From assembly GCA_933822405.4 (NCBI GenBank), contig CAKOGP040002436.1, positions 1 to 64,000 of the forward strand: a DNA stretch of 64,000 bases. The letters run 5' to 3'. Below are positions 53,114-63,363 of the stretch, piece after piece. The translations under genes were made by a program, and so were the position numbers. The notes below the pieces were generated by a model. The model was not told where the DNA came from. It ran no database searches and saw only the letters and a program-made list of their open reading frames with translations. How positions within the stretch are numbered: position 1 is the first letter of the stretch; each line of letters opens with the position of its first letter. Source of the stretch: Cylindrotheca closterium. Lineage: Eukaryota; Bacillariophyta; Bacillariophyceae; Bacillariales; Bacillariaceae.

Positions 53114-54775
53114 CTAGATAGTATCTTTTGGCTTTTGGCACCTTCGATAGTTGCGAAAGTGTGTGGCAATCTTGATTCCAGCTGCTACATCGGAAACCTC
53201 CTCCCATTGCCCACCGTCCTTGATCGGTTTTAGGAATCTTCCCCCAGTGCCCTTGATCTCCTTCACTATGGACTCTGCAAGCTTCTTCTTTTTACCTCTA
53301 TTGGACGCATCGTATTCCAAGGCCATTCCCTCTACAAGTTCTCGAAGTCGCAGGTTTCCTGCCTGATTGAACTGTCTTCCAAACAAGACATCATTCTCAG
53401 TCGGTTCACCCACAGTAATCCGCCCACCTCCCGTTTCAGTATTCGCCGCTGCCCTTTGTTGCGATCCGCTTGGACGACGCAAATTCCGAAACATTTGAGT
53501 AATCTTTTCGCGAACTTCGCTGATTGGAACGTCTTCCCACCATAAACCGGTCGAGTCTTGCTTGAGGAATCTGCCTCCACCTCGCTTGATTTCAGCTATC
53601 ATGGAGTCCACTAGTTCTCTCTTCTCTTTGGGGCCTCCCAAAGAGTATGGACTGGAATGACGCAATGCTAGACGTCGCAAACGTTCATTGCCATTGCCCT
53701 TTGTCTTTTTTCCAATGAAAACAACATCATTCGTATTTGGTTCATGTTTGTTTGGATCTCTCAGTGATGATGCTTCAACTGTGGACTCTTGCCGGAGACA
53801 ATCTTCGTACCAGCTTAGATGATTGTCCAACATGTCTTCGTTGTCGTTCACTGCAAATTGCAACGCTTCTGGTGGAATGCCATATGTCGACAGATTATAC
53901 TGACATTCGACAGGGGAACCATGATGAATTTTTATCTTTGAGCGAAACTTGTCCGGAGTTATGGTGATCCCGGCCTTGGCAATCGCAACCGAGATTGCTT
54001 CATCCACACAATAGTGAAACCCAGCTATATGGTACGGCAGCGACAGGGCAACTTTAGCATTTTCAACAAAGCCTGCACCATTCAGCTTGTCTCGGTATTT
54101 TCCTGCAGTATAACTAATAAACACAATCCCACGACTTGGAATCTCCAAAGACTTGATTGCATTCATACCGAGGTAAAATCGAGCTCTCAGTTCACTCAAA
54201 AGACTTTTGCCACTTCTAAGTCCTGCAATTTCCAGGACTATACTTCTTCCTGCACGGTCCGTAAACGGCAAGAGTTGGAAGCTTCCCGCGAGCAAGTCTT
54301 CCTTGTCTTCCACAGTTAAGTCCTTCAGCGTAATTTCTTCAGTTAGTTTTTCCAGACCAAAAAGCTCCAATTTGATATCCAAGAATCTGATTATTTGTTT
54401 GGCAGCAACCTTTGGGTCGTATCGGTTTGCCCTTAAAAACATCATGCGGAAATCATAGTTTTGGCAAAAATCTCGATTCAGCGACTGGGCGCAAGCAAAC
54501 GCGGTTCCCATTTTCATTCTATTCAGATGCTCGTCCAGTCTATCTAGCAAGACTTTGACTTCCACCTTTTCCTCGGAAATCGTCGCCGAGACTCCGTGTA
54601 AGTCTTCTTGTTCTTGCTGCAACTCTTCAAAGGTGAGTCGCGTCATCCCTTCGGTCAACAAGGTATCCACATCTTCCTTTTTCACGTTGGTTGTAAATAC
54701 AGGAATATTTCCTGCTTGATTGCATAGTCGCATGCAACCTGGGGATTGCTCTATGTACTCAGCGTTCATTGTCAT
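53114..54775 (-). CDS. CRAL-TRIO protein with two DUF6824 domains
   Basis: Single exon, 553 residues. A CRAL-TRIO N-terminal helix set (FRMMFLRANRYDPKVAAKQI) is followed by the lipid-binding domain (FTDRAGRSIVLEIAGLRSGK ... IPSRGIVFISYTAGKY ... KIKIHHGSPVECQYNLSTYG). It shares this last motif with the tandem copies at 19087-26033 (IHYGSIMELQYQLQSYGIP). The C-terminus has two DUF6824-like domains. The first is degenerate at its core (NTNDVVFIGKKTKGNGNERL) but has GGGRFLKQDSTGLWWEDV; the second is canonical (PTENDVLFGRQFNQAGNLRL ... GTGGRFLKPIKDGGQWEEV). No intron, unlike the tandem group. Likely a lipid-binding protein, with a nucleic-acid or protein contact role for DUF6824 only guessed. Confidence 0.85.
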   Translation of the reverse strand: MTMNAEYIEQSPGCMRLCNQAGNIPVFTTNVKKEDVDTLLTEGMTRLTFEELQQEQEDLHGVSATISEEKVEVKVLLDRLDEHLNRMKMGTAFACAQSLNRDFCQNYDFRMMFLRANRYDPKVAAKQIIRFLDIKLELFGLEKLTEEITLKDLTVEDKEDLLAGSFQLLPFTDRAGRSIVLEIAGLRSGKSLLSELRARFYLGMNAIKSLEIPSRGIVFISYTAGKYRDKLNGAGFVENAKVALSLPYHIAGFHYCVDEAISVAIAKAGITITPDKFRSKIKIHHGSPVECQYNLSTYGIPPEALQFAVNDNEDMLDNHLSWYEDCLRQESTVEASSLRDPNKHEPNTNDVVFIGKKTKGNGNERLRRLALRHSSPYSLGGPKEKRELVDSMIAEIKRGGGRFLKQDSTGLWWEDVPISEVREKITQMFRNLRRPSGSQQRAAANTETGGGRITVGEPTENDVLFGRQFNQAGNLRLRELVEGMALEYDASNRGKKKKLAESIVKEIKGTGGRFLKPIKDGGQWEEVSDVAAGIKIATHFRNYRRCQKPKDTI

Positions 54776-55858
54776 TGTGTCAATACTTGTGTTTAGAAGT
54801 GAGGCTCTTCAGATCTCATGAAGTGCAACCAAACGATGCCACAGAAGAGGCTTTGAGATACTGGTTTTTTAGAGAATAATTGGCCACGTGTTATTAATTA
54901 TCGTTTCCGGGAATTATAATAGACCGATTTGGTTATTTTTAGAGATTTTTATCACGGGTAAAGTCAATGGCGGTCGAAATTATCATCGAGCGCACCAGCC
55001 AGATGTCCTGTAGGAAGCGAACACTGTTGGTAGTAGAGCTCCGCTATTCCACCAGCAAAGTTGCAACAGTACGCCGTCCCGGTCCGCACACATTAATTAA
55101 AGACTATCTTTCACACTACGAGTATTGTACCTTGTACCTTTACGATCAGGGTCTTTCTTTCAATCAAGAGAAAGAGTCGAGTTCTGTAAAAAGAATGACT
55201 TATGGTCCTTACCAGCCTTCACAACCTTACTTTTCGTATGGTACGTTCATCTGACGAAGTTGAGTATCTGGTAACTTTGTGTGGTGCCTGTCCATTCTTC
55301 TTCCTTGCCGACACTAGTAGTTTTTTGGCATTGAAATAATGTATTGTATGAATAGGTTCCAGCAGTACTGGACATCCTTCAGTGAAATTGTTGGCTGTAG
55401 GTCTCGCATTCTTCGTTCTTCGCAATGAAGAGCGAGGAGCTAGACCAAAGCGAGGTAGAACTGCCTGACTCCTCCTGCTCTGTACTTTCGTTCGTTGACT
55501 ATGTACAAGGTTTGCGACGCTCAGCAAGCGGAGTCTTTCCTACCCTCCTGCAGTGGGTCCCATGGTTCTACTTCTGAGTACAACCTTTGGCGTATCACCA
55601 CAGCATGGGCTTCGCGAACCTCGGTCGCTCCGCCAAACGTCAACCTTCCGATAGAAACTCCAGGCTGGTACGAGTACAAACTGAACATGAACGGTTTCCA
55701 TTGCGAAAAGGTTCTTTTTCGCATTTCTGTGCCCACTAAAGTCTCGGACTGTCCACTATTTTAATTGTGAAGCACCTATTCTTTGTCGCCGTACCCACCA
55801 TTTTCTCCGAACATTCGAACAATTTTTACTATACCATCATTTTCCGAGTGGTGGCAAC
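54776..55858. other. Intergenic; weak small frames only
   Basis: About 1.1 kb with no recognised gene. A 50-codon plus-strand frame at 55425-55577 (MKSEELDQSEVELPDSSCSV...) starts with ATG and looks mildly protein-like, but has no relatives I know. Confidence 0.35.
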
Positions 55859-55943
55859 GGGGGTGTAGCTCAGGGGTAGAGCGTCCGCTTTGCATTCAAT
55901 TCAAGATTGCGGAAGGTCAGGGGTTCGATTCCCCTCACCTCCA
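55859..55943 (+). tRNA. tRNA-Ala (anticodon TGC) with a 13-nt intron
   Basis: Acceptor strands GGGGGTG and CACCTCC pair over 7 bp (one G-T). The D arm is GCTCAGGGGTAGAGC, the anticodon stem is TCCGC/GCGGA, and the T arm is AGGGGTTCGATTCCCCT. The loop reads TT-TGC-A, then 13 extra bases (TTCAATTCAAGAT), then T before the 3' stem. The intron sits one base 3' of the anticodon, the canonical nuclear position. The discriminator is A and CCA is not encoded. A and B box promoters are intact, so this is a functional nuclear gene. Confidence 0.93.
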
Positions 55944-55947
55944 TTTT
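55944..55947 (+). terminator. RNA polymerase III terminator of tRNA-Ala
   Basis: TTTT directly after the discriminator base. Confidence 0.6.
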
Positions 55948-56655
55948 GCTGTTTCAGGGTTGTGGACAGCATGCAATGAAACCGCATACCTTTTATTTTA
56001 CTATCGAGCTTCTTCAAAGTTTTAGGGGAAACAGCACAGTAGTATTGTGGAGACTCAGCTACGGAATCCTTAGTGTAGTTTGGTGAGAGGACTGCTACCT
56101 CTCTTTTTTCCCGTTCGAGACAACAATAAATAATAGCAGCTAATTGATAAAGATACAGCGATGGCAACATCTCCCTCGCTTCAGGCCCATCCACTGGATT
56201 TGGAGCAAGGTCCAGTCACGTTTGCTCTACAATCTCACGATTTTTGACTGAAAGAACTTGGAATCAAGCTACAAAGGAACGCTTGACTGGACCAAAAGAG
56301 ATGGCTTGCCAGTCATATATCAATCTAGTAGCAAGCCAGTCATGTATCAGTAGGCAGTAGACCAAGAAGTGTACTAGTGTATGCTGTCTAGATTTCAGGC
56401 AGTAGGGGTTGTGGGTTGTGTAGCTACAGTAGGTGATGCCTGGTGTTGCAACAAGCATGCCACAGAAATTCGATACAAAAAGAGCATGGACTTATTGACT
56501 ATTGGGTTAATTACACCACCAACACCAGCTACTTTTTATACATTAAAATATTTTGATGGTAGGTGTAGTACAATATCATTTCCAACCAAAGCGGTCATCC
56601 CACCATTCAACTTCTCCTGTTGCGCATTAAGGAAAAAGTCCCATTTCATAGCCCT
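55948..56655. other. Intergenic; nothing recognised
   Basis: Contains the 3' flank of the seven-TM gene. A short local repeat of TGCCAGTCAT/AGCCAGTCATGTATCA is at 56307-56350. Confidence 0.4.
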
Positions 56656-57978
56656 TTACACATTTCCCGAAGCAGACTCACTGAATGGAGGAATAGAATG
56701 CAATTCTCCAGCTTCAAGACCAAAAGCTATTTCATATGCACTCCTACGCAGTGGCCTGCTGCTGCTGGTCATAGTTGTGTCACTCTTATGGGCTGCGTCA
56801 TCATCCTTATCGGCATTGTCATCTACTTCATCTTGCTGCTCTTCATCGTTCAAGTTAATTGATGCGCTTCTCTCTTTGATTCCGAGAAATATTTGGGCTG
56901 GTTTCTCGAGAGTGGTTGGGATGGGTTCCAACACAGCCTGATTTTTTTTCCTTGTACAACAAAATACAAGATTCTTACAGGCAACCTGAATGTCTGGCTT
57001 TTGAATACAAGTTGCAGCCGATACGGCTCCTTGTAGGTGCGCCCATATAGCTCCAAAGGTCACATACGGCCAGGACAGCCAATTGCCAGCCACAAACGTA
57101 AGAAAAAGAGCCGGAACCCACATCTAAGAGCGTGGGTGAGATTGAGATTCTTGCCAAACAACTGAGCTCGCTGACAGAAACAGTCAATAACGTACCACAA
57201 AGTATACCAACAATAATCGGAAAAATATCATCAGAGTCTTTCGCTGCTCTCGGTGCGGAAGAAGCTTGTTCTTTGCAATGTCAAAGACGACGTAGCAAAT
57301 GTAGAACAGCGGTAGGAAGAACACCAGCGGAGCGTATAGTAGGTAAAAGAACAGTGTGCTGCGAAAGTCATATGGCATCGGTAGGCAAAACACTCCACTG
57401 TAGACATTGTTACGAATTGGCCACCAAGTTTCGGAAACTCCCCAGTTTGACCATGAGGCCACGAATAATGCAAATGCATAGACTATCAGACACTGCTTGA
57501 TCACCATTTCTCGCGTAGGGGGGTGATATCGTATCGCATTTCTCGAGCATTTCAACATTATGTGCAACTGATACACCACAATTGCATTTATCCACGTACT
57601 TGATGTAATCGCAAACATGCAGTAGAGAGACTGAAACACACATCCGTCAACAGAAAAGTACCGGATTTTTTGCAGGTTCAAGCCGCAGGAGGCAATGCAA
57701 GATGCAGAAAAATTTATGTCCGGAGCAAGAAGGAAGAGAATATAGATGTTGAACGGATTACGGCGACATTTCTTGTCTCGCAATATTGCAACGAAAACAA
57801 ACACCATCAGAATCACTGCGATTGACAAGATAGTGACGAATAGAATCCACTGGATTCGCAAAGAATCGTCGGAGGGGGCGGCAACTTGATTATCATAAAC
57901 AGTGCTATTTCCGTTCAATTCCCATTCTCTTATTTCAATCTTCACTCCAAATTCGTCATTTTGAGCTTTCATCGACAT
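56656..57978 (-). CDS. Seven-transmembrane receptor-like protein, copy A
   Basis: Exons 57978-57196 and 57123-56656 (72-bp intron, GTACGT...TTAG) give 416 residues from MSMKAQNDEFGVKIEIREWE. Seven hydrophobic segments: IQWILFVTILSIAVILMVFV (1), PFNIYILFLLAPDINFSASC (2), VFQSLYCMFAITSSTWINAI (3), VIKQCLIVYAFALFVASWSN (4), FFYLLYAPLVFFLPLFYICY (5), LMIFFRLLLVYFV|MWVPAL (6, split by the intron) and LSWPYVTFGAIWAHLQGAVS (7). The N-terminus would be outside, and the last about 100 residues are an acidic cytoplasmic tail. This matches GPCR topology and the layout of cAMP-receptor-like families, but I see no diagnostic motif. Nearly identical to copy B; the 5' flanks differ right up to the ATG. Confidence 0.75.
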
Positions 57979-58510
57979 GGTGTAATGCACTCGAACGAGA
58001 TTTTTATGATCAGATTGTCAGTGGATTGGGAAAAAAGCTCCTACACAATCTGGTTCGACACTGAACTTCGCGCAAGATTGATTCTTTTGTGCTCATTTTT
58101 TTATTTAACATCTTCTGACTCGAGGAAGTTCAACGCATACAGCACCACTGGTAAACATTTATTTATGCTGACTAAGATCTTCTTCTTCTGCCATCAATCT
58201 TGCTCGCGCGGTGAACGTGACCTGATTCAAAGAATATCTTGTGGCACTAGGGAAGAAAACGTTTAGACAGATCATCTTCTTATCAAGAAGTGTAATCAAT
58301 ATCGACAGCGCCGGTATTGGTACCGGTACCAGGTTGAAGTTGCAGGACCAATACCAGTACCAGGCCCATCACGCAAAAAACGTAGTGGCGTGCCTGCCAA
58401 GACATTCCTGTGCGAGCTGGTCAAGCCTCCTTCAAATCGAACGGGTCGTGTTGGACACATGATGGTGCCACCCGCAATGTTCGGTCTATCCGCGAACACT
58501 CCAACATTTT
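57979..58510. other. Intergenic; nothing recognised apart from a palindrome
   Basis: Holds GGTACCGGTACC at 58319-58330, followed by further GGTACCAG/CCAATACCAG-like pieces to 58362. No gene. Confidence 0.45.
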
Positions 58511-58513
58511 ACA

Positions 58514-58643
58514 GCGAATTGAAAAATTCGCGGCTATTTAACCGCGAATTGAAAAATTCGCGGCTATTTAACCGCGAATTGGCTTCATTCGCCGTTGTGA
58601 TAACCGCGAATTGAAAAAGCGCCGTTGCTTTAACCGCGAATTC
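58514..58643. repeat. Hairpin-rich tandem repeat, left cluster
   Basis: Four units of about 30 bp and a partial fifth. The first two units are identical. Each typical unit holds GCGAATT, a 4-base loop and AATTCGC, then GGCTATTTAACC, so each can form a small hairpin. The sequence is related to the right cluster at 59715-59863. Confidence 0.85.
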
Positions 58644-59714
58644 ATAATATTCTAAAACTTCTTCAACAAAACCAAACAAATCCATCAATGGTGTTTGTGG
58701 AGCCTGAGACGCCCTGGAAGATCAGCAGGGCAAAACAAATCATCCAGGAACTACCGGGGATCTGTCGCCCGATAGAGAAGCCGTAGATGATGAAGGAAAG
58801 AAGTAGACGATGAAGGGAACAACATGATTCCAAAAGTCATCTGAAAATGATTTGCGAAATGGGCGAGGAGTCTACCAGGTACAGGTACGAAGGGAGATCG
58901 GAAAAGTGGGATCCCAAGAAACTTGCTACCAGGCTCAGAAGTTTTAAAAAGGCGAACAATATCTTGGAGCATAAGATGGGACGAAAAATCAGCAGGGCAA
59001 AAGAAATTCTATGGGATCTCTTGCACACCGCTGCTCCTGGAGTCGCCCATTCCACTCGATGGGGAAATGTTGACTCCAAAAGTCATCTTGAAGAAGGTGT
59101 GTGACATGAGCGGCGAGAAAAATAGGAAGTGGAACAAGGTGATTTCGAATATTTTGCTGATAGACTGAGAGCGCTGCAGAAGCAAGAAAACCAGAAGATC
59201 AGCAGAGGAGTCGTCGAGGACCACTAGGCTCATGTCAAACAGTTCGTCGACAACCATCCAGTAACATCCTTTCAAAGCTACTACAAAATATTCATTGACA
59301 ACGATCGGATGCCCAGAAGCTTCTGCGTCAAGCTATGGACGAGGATGGAAAAGATAAGCCTCCTGTAAGATAACAAGATCTATGGCGTTCTTAACGAAAA
59401 CAGTATTGCAAGGAGTTTTCTTTGAATGTTTTCAGGGAATGCAACTACCAGGAGAATAGAACAGGAAAGTACTTGCACGCTCTCAAAGTCAAGGGGTAGA
59501 ATCATAGATCTATAACGTAGTATTGATGCTAAAGGAGACTATTTACACTTGTATTTTCACTATTGGAACAGCTGCTTTTCCTCTCTCTAGAGACTCTCAA
59601 GAGGACAGCTTTCCCAATCCAAACATAGGAAGAAACCCTGTGATTGAGGAACAAAACATTCTATTGCATGGTATTGTTGTATGGAGGAAGAAATGAGAGT
59701 GATTCTACATAACT
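58644..59714. other. Spacer between the two hairpin clusters, with an internal duplication
   Basis: About 1.07 kb of non-recognised sequence. Two halves resemble each other: 'ATCAGCAGGGCAAAACAAAT' near 58721 and 'ATCAGCAGGGCAAAAGAAAT' near 58988. Likewise 'CCAAAAGTCATCT...' occurs near 58831 and near 59074. The frame at 58847-59104 (MICEMGEESTRYRYEGRSEK...) and a following one (DMSGEKNRKWNKVISNILLI) are short and Lys/Arg-rich. I do not recognise them. Confidence 0.5.
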
Positions 59715-59863
59715 CAATTCGCGGTTCAATTAACCGCGAATTTAGAATTCGCTACTAAATAACCGCGAATTGAAAAATTCACTGTTAAATTTACCGCGAT
59801 TTTAGAATTCGCTGTTAAATTTACCGCGATTTTTTCAATTCGCGGTTAATTAACCGCGAATTG
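59715..59863. repeat. Hairpin-rich repeat, right cluster, ending in a perfect 28-bp palindrome
   Basis: Degenerate units of the same AATTCGCGGTTA/TAACCGCGAATT family. The last 28 bases (59836-59863) are a perfect palindrome centred on TTAATTAA. An imperfect palindrome opens the cluster at 59715. Confidence 0.85.
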
Positions 59864-59891
59864 TCGTTGAAAGATTTTCTTAATCCGTAAC

Positions 59892-59908
59892 GCCCGCTTC
59901 GCGCGGGC
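59892..59908. other. GC-rich hairpin
   Basis: GCCCGC, loop TTCGC, GCGGGC. Stands out in local base composition. No run of T follows, so it is not a typical terminator. Confidence 0.5.
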
Positions 59909-60237
59909 TGTTCGGTTTCATGATATGGTTGCCTCCGCGACACGTACTGGCTGGCGATCGAAGAAGTATTCGGCTGGCGCGTACTGACATTTTTACGTGA
60001 TGGGCCAGAACCAGCGGTGCAGATTGCGCCTTTCCGAGGTTCCCGCGCGACAACACTTTTCACAACCTTTTCATTTCGGAAGTGGTCAAGATTGCCCCCT
60101 CCACCGTTCTCTGATTCTCCTCTTCTCTTTTGCTCATTTTGAATTCTTTCAAAAAAAATCTGACTCATCACCGAGCAATCCTTCCCATCATTTTCGATGA
60201 CAACCAGTGAGCCAACCAAAGATCCAACAACAGAACA

Positions 60238-60957
60238 ATGGCTCGACTTTCCTTTTTACTGCTCTCAATGATGGCACTATCTTGTGACGCCTTTGTCAGC
60301 CCCTCTTCGTCGCTTGCTAGGCGCGTCACTTGTCCGTCTGCGACCGCGGTCAATTCAGCATTTGATGGAATCAAGGGTCCCATTCAAAGTTACGTGGACA
60401 TTTGGTAAGTCTCCACTATATATGCTTCTCCAACACCTATTATTATAAGCCATCGACATTTCCTCATGCAGCATCGAACCACCCACAGGACCCCCCTTTT
60501 TCAACAAGCCAAAGAAGCTGGGTTGGCTCCCGACTTTTTGCTTCACTGGGGACACGGCGGAGCCATGGCGACAGTCCTCTTGACAATGGGTGTGTTTGGA
60601 GCGTACCTTGGATGGCAAACACGACTAGGTAACGGAAACGAAGTCAATGCACTGACACTTGGTGAAACGGTGCGAGAAATGCATCCAAAGCTGATGGGCG
60701 GTGCTCTGTTCTTCTTTCTTTTGGGAGGACAGGGTGGTCTAGTCTTATTGGCGACTCAAGGGCAAAATATTTTGGAGTCACCACATGCAATGACCGCGGT
60801 GATTGGCATCAGTCTGTTGGGTATCCAAGCCATTCTTCCGAAGCTCTTCGAATCGACACCAGCTGCCCGTGACGTGCACGCCTATCTCGGATCGGCAACG
60901 ATGGTTGCTTTGTTTGCTCACATGGCAACAGGCATCAACCTTGGACTCTCTTTCTAA
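60238..60957 (+). CDS. Plastid-targeted DUF4079 membrane protein
   Basis: Exons 60238-60404 and 60489-60957 with an 84-bp intron (GTAAGT...ACAG) give 211 residues. The acceptor CAG at 60471 would break the frame. The next AG (60487-60488) restores it and yields [16 protein letters not shown], the expected DUF4079 sequence. The pre-sequence [20 protein letters not shown] is a signal peptide with A|F, so plastid targeting is likely. The mature part has the DUF4079 marks [49 protein letters not shown] and a C-terminal TM. DUF4079 proteins are found in cyanobacteria and plastids; role unknown. Part of a duplicated gene block. Confidence 0.85.
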
Positions 60958-61130
60958 ATGATGAAAGTAAACGATATCACAAAATATCACAAAATATAAC
61001 AAAACATCGTGTACTAGCACAAATACTTTCTGTTCCTATATTTCAAAGAAGCGATTTTTTGTTTGATATCATACTGTCGCAATGGACCATGAGAGGGATC
61101 ATCCATGGTTTGGAGCTAAAATCTGAGTCC
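60958..61130. other. Intergenic, 3' flank of DUF4079 gene
   Basis: ATATCACAAAATATCACAAAATATAACAAAACAT is a short imperfect tandem repeat at 60974-61007. Confidence 0.4.
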
Positions 61131-61230
61131 TAAGCTGGAATCCAGTTTCTCCACTCGCAGAAAGGATGCTGCAACTGCAAAACGAAGAGCCAAACTTGAC
61201 CTAAGAACGAGATCAGTTCCAAATCCAAAC
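61131..61230 (-). pseudogene. Remnant of gene X (copy A of the duplicated block)
   Basis: Bases 61131-61180 match 63378-63420 (the C-terminal coding end of the gene at 63364-64000). Bases about 61178-61225 match about 63630-63685 of the same gene. The intervening about 200 bp are deleted and the N-terminal part is missing. No frame remains. Confidence 0.75.
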
Positions 61231-61234
61231 GTCA

Positions 61235-62584
61235 TCAACTTTCGTTTGCTCCGTTACTTGTGCCAGACTCGCTGAATGGGGGAATAGAATGCAATTCTCC
61301 AGCTTCAAGACCCAAGGCTATTTCATATGCGCTTTTATTCACTGTCCCGCTGCTGCAGCAGCTGCTGCTTCCCCTGCTTTCGTAACTGTTCGTCAGTGCA
61401 TCATCACTGTCGGAATCGCGAATTGAATCGTCATCCTTTTGCTGCTCTTCATCGATCAAGTTAAGTGATGCGCTCTTCTCTTTGATTCCGAGAAATACTT
61501 GGGCTGGTTTCTCAAGAGTGGTTGGGATGGGTTCCAACACAGCCTGATCCTTTTTCCTTGTACAACAAAACACAAGATTATTACAAGCTACCTGAATGTC
61601 TGGCTTTTGAATGCAAGTTCCAGCCGAGACGGCTCCTTGTAGGTGCGCCCACATTGCTCCAAAGGTCACATATTGCCAGGACAGCCAATTGCCAGCCACA
61701 AACGTTAGAAAAAGAGCAGGGACCCACATCTAACAAAGAGGATGAGACTAAGATTCTTGCCAAACAACTGAGCTCGCTAGCAGAAATAGGCGATCACGTA
61801 CCACAAAGTATACCAATAACAATCGGAAAAAGATCATCAAAGTCTTTCGTTGCTCTCGATGCGGAAGAAGCTTGTTCTTTGCAATGTCAAAGACGACGTA
61901 GCAGATGTAGAACAGCGGTAGGAAGAACACCAGCGGAGCGTATAGTAGGTAGAAGAACAGCGTGCTACGAAAGTCATATGGCATCGGTAGGCAAAACACT
62001 CCACTGTAGACATTGTTACGAATTGGCCACCAAGTTTCGGAAACTCCCCAGTTTGACCATGAGGCCACGAATAATGCAAATGCATAGACTATCAGACACT
62101 GCTTGATCACCATTTCTCGCGTAGGGGGGTGATATCGTATCGCATTTCTCGAGCATTTCAACATTCTGTGCAACTGATACACCACAATTGCATTTATCCA
62201 CGTACTTGATGTAATCGCAAACATGCAATAGAGAGACTGAAACACACATCCGTCAACAGAAAAATACCGAACTTTGTGTAGATTCAAGCCGCAGGAGGCA
62301 ATGCAAGATGCGGAAAAATTGATGTCCGGAGCAAGAAGGAATAGGATGTAGATGTTGAATGGATTGCGGCGACATTTTTTGTCTCTCAATATTGCAACGA
62401 ATACAAAGACCATCAGAATCACTGCCAGTGACAACATGGATATGAATAGAATCCACTGGATTCGCAAAGAATCGTCGGAGGGGGCGGCAACTTGATTGTC
62501 ATAAACAGTGCTAGTTCCGTTCAATTCCCATTCTCTGATTTCAATCTTCACTCCAAACTCGTCATTTTGAGCTTTCATCGACAT
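61235..62584 (-). CDS. Seven-transmembrane receptor-like protein, copy B
   Basis: Exons 62584-61802 and 61729-61235 with a 72-bp intron at the same codon as copy A give 425 residues. Exon 1 is nearly identical to copy A in both DNA and protein. Differences cluster in the first TM segment (ISMLSLAVILMVFVFVAI) and in the C-terminal acidic tail, which is longer and Ser-rich (DDDSIRDSDSDDALTNSYES). The shared tail end SAYEIAxGLEAGELHSIPPF may be a functional motif. The frame is open upstream of MSMKAQ for 29 codons, but this is not conserved in copy A. Confidence 0.75.
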
Positions 62585-63094
62585 GGTGAGTTTGAAAAAT
62601 TGCTTGTGATTCTGTCTGTGGCAACGAGAAAAAGTGAGGTTTTGTGACACAAGTTGTTGTTCTTGGGTCATTTTGATCAGAAGTCGCTAAATAGGTACTT
62701 TCTTGGGTTTTACGGGCCTTGTCGAATCTGCTCGTAGCAATTGCACTCACCTTTTAAAAAAAGGAAAAACTTTTCAAGACGAGCTTCTGCTTGAATGTCA
62801 CCATTTAAATGTTGATAGTTTGGTGCCGCTTAATTTTCTACAGAATGCCATACCGTACCGGTATGTTGAAGGTATGTCAAAGACGGCATTTTGATCTCCT
62901 CTCGTAGCAATTCTACGCAGTACGTGCGGTAGGGCTGAAATGCCGAAGAATTGGTATCCCTTTCTCTTCAAGAGCCAATATTGTACAGTACCTATTCTTC
63001 GAGGATGTGTGTTGACAATCTTTTCATCATTTTGGATGGCGAACATCACAACTTTCATGTCAGCCACCTAAAGGTCTACCAAGAACAGACATTC
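62585..63094. other. Intergenic; nothing recognised
   Basis: 5' flank of copy B, unrelated to the flank of copy A. A TACCGTACCGGTA stretch is at 62851-62863. Confidence 0.4.
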
Positions 63095-63235
63095 CAAAAT
63101 GCTTTGCCCGCTGTGATTGGCATTGGCCTGTTGGGCATCCAAGCCGTTCTTCGAAAGCTGCCCACGGCGCCCATACAGAAGTGTTAATCGGTGACTGTTC
63201 TAGCTTTGTTTGCTCATATCACAATCTTTCTAAAA
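63095..63235 (+). pseudogene. Remnant of a DUF4079 gene (copy B of the duplicated block)
   Basis: Bases 63110-63165 match 60801-60850 (VIGI-LLGIQA-L-KL region). Bases about 63200-63230 match 60903-60955 (LALFAH... then TCTTTCTAAA). Exon 1 and most of exon 2 are gone and the frame is broken by a TAA at 63184-63186. Confidence 0.75.
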
Positions 63236-63363
63236 ATTAAATCATGAAAGTAGAGGGAAACAACAGGGCACCACGTATGGTAAACACCTGCTGTTCGTCC
63301 TATGTTGCAAACGTACTGATTTCCTTTTTTATATCATTACAGTGTGTCATGAGGGGGAAACAC

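Noticed and set aside
58514..58643. CRISPR-like array (30-bp repeat)
   Set aside because: Repeats are directly tandem with no unique spacers, and the genome is eukaryotic.
59880..60060. Bacterial contamination or transfer, suggested by a GC-rich stretch with a hairpin
   Set aside because: Short, no bacterial gene is readable, and it continues smoothly into the DUF4079 gene.
60472..60585. DUF4079 exon 2 starting at the first acceptor
   Set aside because: It shifts the frame and meets a stop; the next AG gives the conserved sequence.
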